The position numbers were made by a program, and so were the translations under genes. Shown here piece by piece: positions 24,657-31,862 of a DNA stretch of 37,623 nt (its first letter is position 1; every line of letters begins with the position of its first letter). The notes beneath the pieces are model-generated. The model saw nothing but the letters and a program-made list of their open reading frames with translations. It was not told the DNA's origin and searched no databases. Source of the stretch: DATBDM01 sp036269915 (GTDB taxonomy: Bacteria > Actinomycetota > Thermoleophilia > Solirubrobacterales > Solirubrobacteraceae); the NCBI GenBank assembly GCA_036269915.1, contig DATBDM010000188.1, positions 1-37,623 of the forward strand, in the 5' to 3' direction.

Positions 24657-25772
24657 ATGCATGGCATGGGCGTGGAAGGTCCGCAGGCGAACCTCGTTCT
24701 CTCGGCCATGAGTGGCGGCCGCGATGACAGCCGAGCCGTGGGGACCCCCACGATGCCCGGCACGACCTTCGAGCTCGATCGCTTCACGTGGGCCGCACCC
24801 GACCGGCTGGAGCTGGCGGGGCGCTTCGCGGGGATCGGCGAGACGCCCGGCGACGCGATCCTCGTCGTCCGCGGGCTGGACTGGGTGCAGCGCCTGCCGG
24901 CAGTGCCCGGCACCGAGCCGCCGGACGAGCACGGGCGCTGGCGGGCCGCCTTCGCCTGGCTCGAGGCTCCCGCGGCGTTCGACGGCGCGACGCTCGAGCT
25001 GGGCGACGAGCTGAGCGTGGATCTGCCCGCGCCGCGCTCGCGGCGGCGGCCGTTCCACCACGAGCTTCTCGAGGTCCGCCGCCACGACGGCACGGCGGTC
25101 GCCGAGGCCGAGCCGGCCGCGCCGGAGCCCGAGCCGGCCGAGCCCGAGCTCGCCGACGCGCCGGTCGCGCCCGAGGCCCGCGAGCCCGAGTCCTCGCTGG
25201 TCGACGCGGCCGTGCGCCTACGGCTGCAGGCCGACCTGCTGGCCGCGCGCGAGGAGGCGCGCCAGCTCCAGACCGCGCTCGAGCGCGCGAACGCGGAGCT
25301 CGCGCGCACGCGCGCCGACCTCGAGACCACGCGGACTGCGCAGGACGCAGACGCGGAGCGCTTCCGCGACGGCCTCGCCTCGGTGCGCGCGGCCGCCGAG
25401 GAGACGCTCGCCGGCGAGCGCACCGCGGTCGAGCAGGCGCGCGCCGACGCGCGCGCCGCCATCGCCGATGCCGAGGCGGGCGCGGAGCGCCAGGTCGCCG
25501 AGGCCCGCGCGGATGCCGAGGACGCGGTCGCCGCCGGCGAGCGGCAGGCCGGCGAGCTCGAGCGCCTGCGGTCACGACTCGCGAAGACCGAGCAGCGGGT
25601 GAGCGCCGCCGAGCAGCGGGCGGGCGAGGCCGATCGCGAGCTCTCCGACCTGCGCGAGCGCGCCGCCGCGATCGATTCGGCTCGCGAGCAGACCGCCGCC
25701 GTACACGCCGACGCCGAGCAGCTGCTCGAGCACCTGACCGCGATGCGCGACCGGCTCGGTCCGGGGACGTGA
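24657..25772 (+). CDS. Coiled-coil protein with N-terminal beta domain, unknown function
   Basis: 371 residues. After a poorly conserved leader, a beta-rich domain (about 36-125) begins TFELDRFTWAAPDRLELAGRF and contains ILVVRGLDWVQRLP. A Glu/Pro/Ala-rich stretch (about 145-175) follows, and residues about 180-365 form a long Ala/Glu/Arg coiled coil. I do not recognise a named family, though beta-domain proteins starting FELDRFTW look typical of Thermoleophilia. There is no signal peptide or membrane helix, so it is probably cytoplasmic and may be scaffold-like. The start is uncertain: ATG 24657 has a weak AGGA, and ATG 24708 and 24753 are in frame, the last directly after a 7-bp dyad (24737-24752). 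It leads the envelope cluster. Confidence 0.75.
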   Translation: MHGMGVEGPQANLVLSAMSGGRDDSRAVGTPTMPGTTFELDRFTWAAPDRLELAGRFAGIGETPGDAILVVRGLDWVQRLPAVPGTEPPDEHGRWRAAFAWLEAPAAFDGATLELGDELSVDLPAPRSRRRPFHHELLEVRRHDGTAVAEAEPAAPEPEPAEPELADAPVAPEAREPESSLVDAAVRLRLQADLLAAREEARQLQTALERANAELARTRADLETTRTAQDADAERFRDGLASVRAAAEETLAGERTAVEQARADARAAIADAEAGAERQVAEARADAEDAVAAGERQAGELERLRSRLAKTEQRVSAAEQRAGEADRELSDLRERAAAIDSAREQTAAVHADAEQLLEHLTAMRDRLGPGT

Positions 25773-25781
25773 GCGTCCGGC

Positions 25782-27068
25782 ATGCCACTCCGAACGTCTG
25801 CGCTGGCGCTCACGCTGATGGTCGCGATCCTCGCGTGCGCGCCGAGCGCCGTCGGCCAGGATCGGGCCTCCGCCGGCGGCACGCCGACCCCCTCGGCCTC
25901 CCGGCTGTGGCAGAAGTACCCGTTGCATCCGACCCCCACGGCCACCGAGACGGTCGGTGCGGGGGACGCCACCCAGGTCGCCGAGCGTACGAAGACCCGA
26001 TCACCCGCTGTCCGGTCATCGGATGACGGGTCCTCCTGGTCGCCCATGTTGATCGCGCTGATCGTCGTCGTCGGGATCGCCGCGGCCGGCGTCTGGACGC
26101 TCGTCTTCCTGCGGCGGAGCCGCGGACCCCTGGTCGCGGGCGGCCGCCGGCACAGTGCGCTTCCGCCGGATCCCGCGCGCCGGTGGACGGGCGCCATCGA
26201 CTGGATCCAGGAAGGGGACGGTGCCCACTTCCGCGTCGTCGCGAGGGCGCAGAACGAGCCGGGCGCGACGCCGATCCTGCGCTCGGCCGTGCTGCCCTGG
26301 CCGCCGGCCGACAGCGGCGCCGTCGACGCGATGACCAAGGCGGTCGAGCGGCTCGAGCTGCGCCTGCTCGACGCGGGCTGGACACCGACCGAGCCCGGCC
26401 GCGCCTGGTACGAGAAGCGCTTCGCCTGGGCGCCGAGGCCGACCGCCGTGCCGCCGCCCCAGCCGAAGCCCAAGCGGCCGGTGCCACCCAAGCCGGCGCC
26501 GAAGCCGAAGCCCGCCGCGAAGGCCAAGTCGGCGGCGAACGCGAAGGCCAAGCCCGTCGCGGAGCCGAAACCCGTCACGAAGGCGAAGCCGGCGGCGCCG
26601 AAGTCCGGGCGCGAGCGGCCGCCCGAGGCGGTCCGGCGCCCGACTCCCGCGCGCGGCACCGGCTCGGCCGGCGCGGCTACCGCGTCGCGGCCCGCCGCGA
26701 AGCGCACCGCCGCCTGGCCGCCGGATGCCGAAGACCTGTGGCGGTGCGAGATCCGCTTCGACGCGGGCTACACCGCCTCGCGCTTCAGCGCGACCGTGCA
26801 CCCGCCCGTGGGCAGCGACGCGCGTAGCCGCGTGGTCGCGCGTTCGGAGTCACTGCGCTGGCTGTTCATGAACCCGCCCGACGCGAAGGTGCCAGAGCAC
26901 CGCAACGCGGCTGTCGCGCTCGCACGCGCGCTGCGCGACGCGGGCTGGGAGGTCGTCGGCCGCGGCGGCGGCTGGTACGCCGAGCACTACGTCTGGCGCG
27001 GCGAGGGCGACCCGCCCGAGCACGTCGACGTCCCGGTGGCCAACGAGCGAGGAGGAGAGCGCCCATGA
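25782..27068 (+). CDS. Membrane-anchored protein with a duplicated domain and Lys/Pro/Ala-rich linker
   Basis: 428 residues, not recognised. A signal-like N-terminus (1-25, with ILAC at 16-19 as a weak lipobox) is followed by a transmembrane helix (about 88-110). Two copies of an ~85-residue domain occupy 134-217 and 319-407, joined by a very basic Pro/Ala/Lys linker (218-315). Aligned landmarks are W...I followed by an F-containing strand, RSAVLPW with RSESLRW, LRLLDAGW with ARALRDAGW, and WYEKRFAW with WYAEHYVW. The domain pattern suggests a small alpha-beta fold. The stop overlaps the first ferritin-like gene (ATGA, 27065-27068). Confidence 0.8.
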   Translation: MPLRTSALALTLMVAILACAPSAVGQDRASAGGTPTPSASRLWQKYPLHPTPTATETVGAGDATQVAERTKTRSPAVRSSDDGSSWSPMLIALIVVVGIAAAGVWTLVFLRRSRGPLVAGGRRHSALPPDPARRWTGAIDWIQEGDGAHFRVVARAQNEPGATPILRSAVLPWPPADSGAVDAMTKAVERLELRLLDAGWTPTEPGRAWYEKRFAWAPRPTAVPPPQPKPKRPVPPKPAPKPKPAAKAKSAANAKAKPVAEPKPVTKAKPAAPKSGRERPPEAVRRPTPARGTGSAGAATASRPAAKRTAAWPPDAEDLWRCEIRFDAGYTASRFSATVHPPVGSDARSRVVARSESLRWLFMNPPDAKVPEHRNAAVALARALRDAGWEVVGRGGGWYAEHYVWRGEGDPPEHVDVPVANERGGERP

Positions 27069-27655
27069 CGAGCACCACACTGACGCGAGCGGGGTTCCTG
27101 CGCGCGGCGCTGGGCGGAGGCGCCACCGCGGCGGGCGGGATCGCGCTGGGCTCGCGCGGTGGGAGCACCGAGGCGTCCCCGTCGCGCTCGACCGACGCCG
27201 AGATCCTCAACGTCTTCCTGGCGCTCGAGCACGCGCAGGAGGACTTCTACCGCGCGGCCCTCGCCGCCGACGCGATCGATCAGCCGCTGCGCGAGTATGC
27301 GACCGCCGCCGCCGGGCAGGAGAACGAGCACATCGCCTTCCTGCGCGAGCACCTCGGCGGCCGCGCACGTCCTCACCAGAAGGTCGACGCGGGCGACGCC
27401 GTCCGGTCGCCGGCGCGCTTCCGCGCCTCCGCGATCGCGCTCGAGGAGGCGGCGATCGGCGCGTACATCGGCCAGGGAGCCAATTTGACCACGCCGATGA
27501 TTGCCGCGATCGCGCCGCTGATCTCGGTCGAGGCGCGCCAAGCGGCGTGGATCCGCGACCTCGCGGGCGTCTCGCCGGCGCCGCGGGCCGCCGACGCGCC
27601 GCGGCGCTCCGCGGCCGTGCTCGCCGACCTTCGCGCGAAGGGGCTGATCGGATGA
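27065..27655 (+). CDS. Ferritin-like protein A (exported, ExxQ variant)
   Basis: 196 residues. The N-terminus TRAGFLRAALGGGATAAGGIALG resembles a Tat-type signal but lacks the twin arginines. The ferritin-like domain (about 43-168, Ferritin_2 type) has E55 (LALEHAQEDFY), E86/H89 (ENEH), E127 (ALEEAAIGAY) and E156 with Q159 (EARQ). The last metal histidine is therefore replaced by glutamine. Relatives are annotated only as ferritin-like domain proteins, and iron storage, oxidase or structural roles are all possible. It is coupled by ATGA overlaps to the genes on both sides. Confidence 0.85.
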   Translation: MTSTTLTRAGFLRAALGGGATAAGGIALGSRGGSTEASPSRSTDAEILNVFLALEHAQEDFYRAALAADAIDQPLREYATAAAGQENEHIAFLREHLGGRARPHQKVDAGDAVRSPARFRASAIALEEAAIGAYIGQGANLTTPMIAAIAPLISVEARQAAWIRDLAGVSPAPRAADAPRRSAAVLADLRAKGLIG

Positions 27656-28335
27656 TCACGCTCGGCGAGCTCGATCGGGACGAGGCCCTGCTGGAGGCGA
27701 TCGCGCGGCTCTGCGGACCGACCCGCGCCGAGTTGCTGCGGACCACTGCGCTCGGCGGGGCGGCGATGCTCGCCGTGCTGGTGGCGCGGCCGGCGAGCGC
27801 GGAGGCGGCGCTCTCCGACGTCGACATCCTCAACTTCGGGTTGCGCTTCGAGCGCCTGCAGTCGACCTTCTACACGCAGGCCGACGAGATGGGGACGATC
27901 GGCCGGATGTCGAACCCCAAGCAGACATGGGCCGAGACGCTCGGCGCCCACGAGCGGGCGCACGTGAAGATCATCGCCTCGGTCCTCGGCCCCAAGGCGG
28001 GCCCGAAGCCCTCGTTCGACTTCGGCAACGCGACGGAGACCGACGCTGATTTCACCCGCACGGCGGTGGCGATGGAGGATCTCACCGTCGCGCTGCTGAC
28101 CGGCGTCACGCCGCGCATCCACGACCGCCGGCTGACCGCGGCGCTGTTCGGCCTGCTGACTGTCGAGGCGCGGCATGCCTCGTGGGCGCGCCACATCGTC
28201 GGGGCGACGCCGGCGCCGGCCGCGTTCGACGAGCCGCGGACCTTGGACTCGGTCTCGGGTGCGGTCAAGCGGACGCACTTCATCACCGGCGCGCCGAAGA
28301 TGACCTCGTCGAGCTCGCCGAACTTCACGGGGTGA
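27652..28335 (+). CDS. Ferritin-like protein B (exported, complete ligand set)
   Basis: 227 residues, a paralogue of the preceding protein. A hydrophobic export-like segment (about 30-50, TTALGGAAMLAVLVARPASA) ends in a plausible ASA cleavage site and follows a 24-residue N-terminal extension. The ferritin-like domain has all expected ligands: E67 (LRFERLQSTFY), E101/H104 (HERAH), E142 (AMEDLTVALL) and E172/H175 (VEARH). The C-terminal ~45 residues are unassigned and Ser-rich at the end. The start overlaps the first paralogue's stop (ATGA), and its own stop overlaps the L,D-transpeptidase start by one base (TGATG). Confidence 0.86.
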   Translation: MITLGELDRDEALLEAIARLCGPTRAELLRTTALGGAAMLAVLVARPASAEAALSDVDILNFGLRFERLQSTFYTQADEMGTIGRMSNPKQTWAETLGAHERAHVKIIASVLGPKAGPKPSFDFGNATETDADFTRTAVAMEDLTVALLTGVTPRIHDRRLTAALFGLLTVEARHASWARHIVGATPAPAAFDEPRTLDSVSGAVKRTHFITGAPKMTSSSSPNFTG

Positions 28336-29135
28336 TGCGCCGGCGCGCGGCGCTCGCGGGCGCGCTCGCCGGCGCCGCGATCGCGAGCGCGACGGCGGCG
28401 CTCGTGCTGCCGGGCTCGGGACCGGCCGGCGTCGAGGGCGACGCCGAGCACGCCGCGCGCATGCTCCCGGCGCCCGTCGTGCCGGCGTTCCGGCCCGGCG
28501 CACCGCACGGGCTCGGATCGCGTCGCGACCTGGCGTATTGGGCGCCCGTCCGCCGCGCCACGCTCGCGCGCGCAGCGCCCGATCGGACCGCGCCGGTCGT
28601 CGTAGCCGTCGCCACGAAGACGCCCGAAGGCACCGACAACGCGCTCGCCGTGCTCGCGCGCCGACCCGACGCGAGCGGCACCCGCTGGGTGCGCGTGCGG
28701 CTCGCCGCGCTCCCCAACGGCACGACGGGCTGGGTCCCGCGCTCGGCGCTCGGCGGCTACGAGACCGTCCACACGCGCCTCGACGTCGACCTCGAGCAGC
28801 TGCGGGCGACCCTCCTGCGCCGCGGCCGGGTGTTCCTGCGCGTGCCGGTCGGCGTCGGCATGCCCTCGGCGCCGACGCCGCGCGGGCGCTTCTACGTGCG
28901 CAACCGGCTCACCCGCTATCGCAGCCCGGTCTACGGCCCGGTCGCCTTCGGGACGAGCGCGCGGTCGGAGACCATCACCGACTGGCCCGCCGGCGGGTTC
29001 GTCGGCATCCATGGGACCGACCGCCCCGACCTGATCCCCGGCCGCGTCTCGCACGGCTGCATCCGCATGCGCAACGGGGACATCCTGCGGCTCGCGCGGC
29101 TGATGCCGATCGGGACGACGGTGCGGATCTTCTAG
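28335..29135 (+). CDS. L,D-transpeptidase (YkuD domain)
   Basis: 266 residues. An N-terminal signal/anchor (MRRRAALAGALAGAAIASATAALVL) precedes an SH3-like segment (about 88-140, WVRVRLAALPNGTTGWVPRSAL). The YkuD catalytic domain (about 143-266) contains the active site GIHGTDR with H226 and SHGCIRM with H240, C242 and R244. The enzyme forms 3-3 peptidoglycan cross-links or attaches proteins to the wall outside the membrane. It closes the envelope cluster. Its stop (TAG 29133-29135) lies in a CTAG that also holds the stop of the converging Eis-like gene. Confidence 0.93.
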   Translation: MRRRAALAGALAGAAIASATAALVLPGSGPAGVEGDAEHAARMLPAPVVPAFRPGAPHGLGSRRDLAYWAPVRRATLARAAPDRTAPVVVAVATKTPEGTDNALAVLARRPDASGTRWVRVRLAALPNGTTGWVPRSALGGYETVHTRLDVDLEQLRATLLRRGRVFLRVPVGVGMPSAPTPRGRFYVRNRLTRYRSPVYGPVAFGTSARSETITDWPAGGFVGIHGTDRPDLIPGRVSHGCIRMRNGDILRLARLMPIGTTVRIF

Positions 29136-30334
29136 AAGACCTCAGGGCACCAGGGCTCGCCCGCCGCGCGGAAGGCGCGGTCGGCGCTCGCCAGCGCACC
29201 AGGAGTGAGCTCGCGCACGCGGCCCGCCGCGGCGAGCGAGCCGAGCGGCGTGCCGCCGAGGTAGACGGCGCCGAGGTCGCGGACGTCGAGCGCGAGGTCG
29301 GCGGCGTCGGCGGTCGGCACGCAGCGCGCGCCGTGCTCGTCGCCGGTCAGCCGGAGGCGGCCCGCGTTGTCCGGAAGCACCGCATCGGCGACCTCGAGCA
29401 CGGCGTCCACCGGCGCCCAGTACGTCCGCTGCGCCAGCGCGCGGGCGACGTCGACGAGGCGGACCCAGATCGCGTCGAACACGGTGAGGCTCGCCGCGCG
29501 CGGATTGCCCAGCCGGTGCACGATCGGCTCGTCGACCGGCGCCCCCTCCCAGACCACGCTGCGGGTCAGCTCGAGCCCGACCAGGAAGGCCCACAGCGCG
29601 GCATGCGCCTCGGTCGTGCGGGCGATCAGCTCGCGCAGCTCGACGACGCTGTCGGACAGGCCGTCGTCGGTCTGGGCCCTGCGCACCGCGTAGACCGCAT
29701 AGCCGTCGTCGAGCAGCGCGGCCTGCAGGCGCGAGCGGGCCGCGCGCTCGTGCTCGAGGTCGCGCAGGCGCTGGTTCCACTCGGTCGGGCTGCGGCCGAG
29801 CATGCCCGGCCGGGTGGGGCGGACCGCGTCGTGGATCGCCGCGAGCTGGCCGCGGGCGTCGCCGGCGGGCGCGATCCGGGGCCGGGGGAGCCCTCGGGCG
29901 TCGAGCCGGGCGTCCGGCGAGCGCACGGTGAGGTCGGCGCAGCGGGCGGCGATGTCGAAGCCGTAGCGACCGTAGATCGTCGCCTCCGACGCCCACAGCG
30001 CGGCGACCGCTTCCGCGCCGCGCGCGTGGATCGCCTCGAGGTGGCCGTGCATCATCCGGCCGAGCAACCCCTGCCGGCGATGGTCCGGGCGCACGCCGAC
30101 CGACGTCACGCCGGCCATTCCGACGACGCCGCCGGGAACGGTGAGCTCGCGCGTGAGCAATCCCGAGGTCGCGACGATCTCGCCGTCCTCGAACGCGTCG
30201 AGCGTCCGCTCCGGCTCGCACTCGGCCGCCCACAGCGCGCGTGCCTCGGGATGCAGCTCGTCGTAGAACGCGCGTGCGGTCGCGTCGGTGTGGGCGGTGA
30301 CCTCGTCGGGGTGGATGGGGCGCAGCTCGAGCAC
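29132..30334 (-). CDS. Eis-like GNAT acetyltransferase
   Basis: 400 residues, the Eis family length. The first GNAT domain contains the acetyl-CoA loop VRPDHRRQGLLGRMM (81-95). IYGRYGF includes Y121, at the place of the general-acid tyrosine of mycobacterial Eis. The second GNAT region and a C-terminal SCP2-like region follow, and the chain ends in phenylalanine (PEVF), whose carboxylate is the catalytic base in Eis. Eis enzymes acetylate aminoglycosides, polyamines and protein lysines. Which of these applies here is unknown. GTG 30334 is preceded on the minus strand by TAGACA at 6 bases, a weaker leaderless promoter. Confidence 0.9.
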   Translation of the reverse strand: MLELRPIHPDEVTAHTDATARAFYDELHPEARALWAAECEPERTLDAFEDGEIVATSGLLTRELTVPGGVVGMAGVTSVGVRPDHRRQGLLGRMMHGHLEAIHARGAEAVAALWASEATIYGRYGFDIAARCADLTVRSPDARLDARGLPRPRIAPAGDARGQLAAIHDAVRPTRPGMLGRSPTEWNQRLRDLEHERAARSRLQAALLDDGYAVYAVRRAQTDDGLSDSVVELRELIARTTEAHAALWAFLVGLELTRSVVWEGAPVDEPIVHRLGNPRAASLTVFDAIWVRLVDVARALAQRTYWAPVDAVLEVADAVLPDNAGRLRLTGDEHGARCVPTADAADLALDVRDLGAVYLGGTPLGSLAAAGRVRELTPGALASADRAFRAAGEPWCPEVF

Positions 30335-30387
30335 GTGACGTGTCTATCGCATCCGGCGCCGGTGGCGCGCGGACCGGCGCTGGGCGG

Positions 30388-30403
30388 CCGGGTTCGAGCC
30401 CGG
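30388..30403. terminator. T-arm-like hairpin directly after the DedA gene
   Basis: CCGGG (30388-30392) pairs with CCCGG (30399-30403) around TTCGAG and ends exactly at the DedA stop codon (30404-30406 on the minus strand). The 15-mer CGGGTTCGAGCCCGG also occurs, on the other strand, at 16776-16790. It may be a terminator or a repeated tRNA-derived element. Confidence 0.45.
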
Positions 30404-30994
30404 TCAGCCGCTGTGCGAGCGGCGGCGGTGGCGCACGTAGAGCGCGCCGATCACCAGCACCACGAAGAGCGCGGCGGCGACCGGGCCGGCGACCGTGAGG
30501 ATCTTCTCCGCGACGTCGCCGAGCAGGTAGACGCCGAAGCCGACGACGCACGCCCAGAGGATGCCGCCGAGCGCGTTCCAGACGAGGAACACGGGCCAGG
30601 ACATGCCGTTGATGCCGGCGAGCCAGGCGGAGGCGATCCGCAGGCCGGAGACCCAGCGCCCGAGGAAGACGGCCTTCGGGCCGTGCTTGGCGAAGAACGG
30701 CTCGCCGAGCTCGATCACGCGCTCGCGCTGGGCGAGGAACGGGCCGGGGCGCAGCAGCAGCCGGCGACCGCCATGCCGGCCGATGGCGAAGCCGACGTTG
30801 TCGCCGATGATCGCGGCGGCGGCGGCGAGCGCGACCAGCGCGACGATGTCCATCTGCCCGTCGTGGGCGAGCAGCGCGGCGGCGATCAGCGCGGTCTCAC
30901 CGGGGACCGGGATACCCATGGTCTCGATCGCGATCAGCCCGAACACGGCGGCGTAGCCGACGTTGGGGGGGATGCTGATCAGGGCCGCGAGCAC
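30404..30994 (-). CDS. DedA-family membrane protein
   Basis: 196 residues with about five hydrophobic segments. Conserved DedA elements are IETMGIPVPGETALIAAALLA, IIGDNVGFAIGRHGGRRLL, FFAKHGPKAVFLGRWVSGLRIASAWLAGINGM and a late LGGILWACVVGFGVYLLG. The acidic E-T and P-G-E-T residues and the GRW-R arginines match the VTT/SNARE-associated domain. DedA proteins translocate phospholipids or undecaprenyl phosphate and support membrane potential. This is the second DedA-type domain in the window. GTG 30994 has TACGCT at 6 bases upstream on the minus strand. Confidence 0.93.
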   Translation of the reverse strand: MLAALISIPPNVGYAAVFGLIAIETMGIPVPGETALIAAALLAHDGQMDIVALVALAAAAAIIGDNVGFAIGRHGGRRLLLRPGPFLAQRERVIELGEPFFAKHGPKAVFLGRWVSGLRIASAWLAGINGMSWPVFLVWNALGGILWACVVGFGVYLLGDVAEKILTVAGPVAAALFVVLVIGALYVRHRRRSHSG

Positions 30995-31000
30995 CGGGCG

Positions 31001-31062
31001 AGCGTAGCCGTCCGGCCCTGAGGCAACGAGGGGGCCAGCACCCGCCCTCGATCATCTAGGGT
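31001..31062. promoter_or_regulatory. Divergent promoters for the DedA gene and the phosphorylase gene
   Basis: Minus-strand TACGCT (31006-31001) is 6 bases from GTG 30994. Plus-strand TAGGGT (31057-31062) is 11 bases from ATG 31074. No clear -35 element is seen for either. Confidence 0.45.
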
Positions 31063-31073
31063 GCGCCGGCACC

Positions 31074-31862
31074 ATGGCGATCGGGATCATCACGGGCTCC
31101 GGGACCTACGCGCTTCCCGGCTTCGAGGGCGACGGTCCGGAACCGGTCGCGACGCCGTGGGGCGAGGCGCTCGTCTCGCACGGCACCTTCGCCGGCGCCG
31201 ACGTGCTCCACCTCTCCCGTCACGGTGAGGGCCACCCGCGCCTCTCCAACCACGTGACCCACCGGGCGAACATCGCCGCGCTCGCGCAGCTGGATGCAAC
31301 GGGCGTGATCGCCGTGACCGTCTGCGGGGCCGTCGAGCCGAGCCTCGAGCTCGGTGCGCCCGTCTGCTTCGACGACCTGCACTTCCTCGCCAATCGGCTG
31401 CCCGACGGCGAGCTCTGCACGTTCTACCCGCGCGCGGGCGACGAGCGGCGTGGGCACTGGATCTTCGAGGGCCCGTTCTCCGCCGGCCTGCGCGACGCGC
31501 TGCTCGCCGGCGCGCGGGCGGCCGGGGTGGAGCTCCGCGACGGCGGGTGCTACGGCCACGTCGACGGCCCGCGCTTCAACACGGCGGCCGAGATCCGCGG
31601 GCTCGCCGTCGCCGGCGTGACCGCGGTGTCGCAGACGGCCGGGCCGGAGACGGTGCTCGCCGGCGAGGCGGAGCTGCCCTACGCGCTGCTCGGCTACCCG
31701 ACGGACTGGGCCAACGGCGTCAAGCCCGAGCCGACCCCGGTCGCGACGCTGATGGAGATGATGGGCCGCAGCACCGAGGTGTTCGCCGCGGTCCTGCGCG
31801 AGGCGGTGCCCCGCGCCGCGGCCGCGCGCCTCTCGCCGCCCGGCACCATGCTGCGCTTCTAG
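31074..31862 (+). CDS. Methylthioadenosine phosphorylase-like purine nucleoside phosphorylase
   Basis: 262 residues of the PNP/MTAP family 2. The phosphate loop IGIITGSGTYALPG, SRHGEGH, THRANIAAL and the base-recognition segments GGCYGHVDGPRFNTAAEIR and SQTAGPETVLAGEAELPYALL are present. The C-terminal NGVKPEPTPVATLMEMM is also family-typical. It should cleave a purine nucleoside with phosphate, most likely 5'-methylthioadenosine or methylthioinosine. Which one cannot be decided by eye. Its stop shares a CTAG with the stop of the converging S55-like gene. Confidence 0.9.
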   Translation: MAIGIITGSGTYALPGFEGDGPEPVATPWGEALVSHGTFAGADVLHLSRHGEGHPRLSNHVTHRANIAALAQLDATGVIAVTVCGAVEPSLELGAPVCFDDLHFLANRLPDGELCTFYPRAGDERRGHWIFEGPFSAGLRDALLAGARAAGVELRDGGCYGHVDGPRFNTAAEIRGLAVAGVTAVSQTAGPETVLAGEAELPYALLGYPTDWANGVKPEPTPVATLMEMMGRSTEVFAAVLREAVPRAAAARLSPPGTMLRF

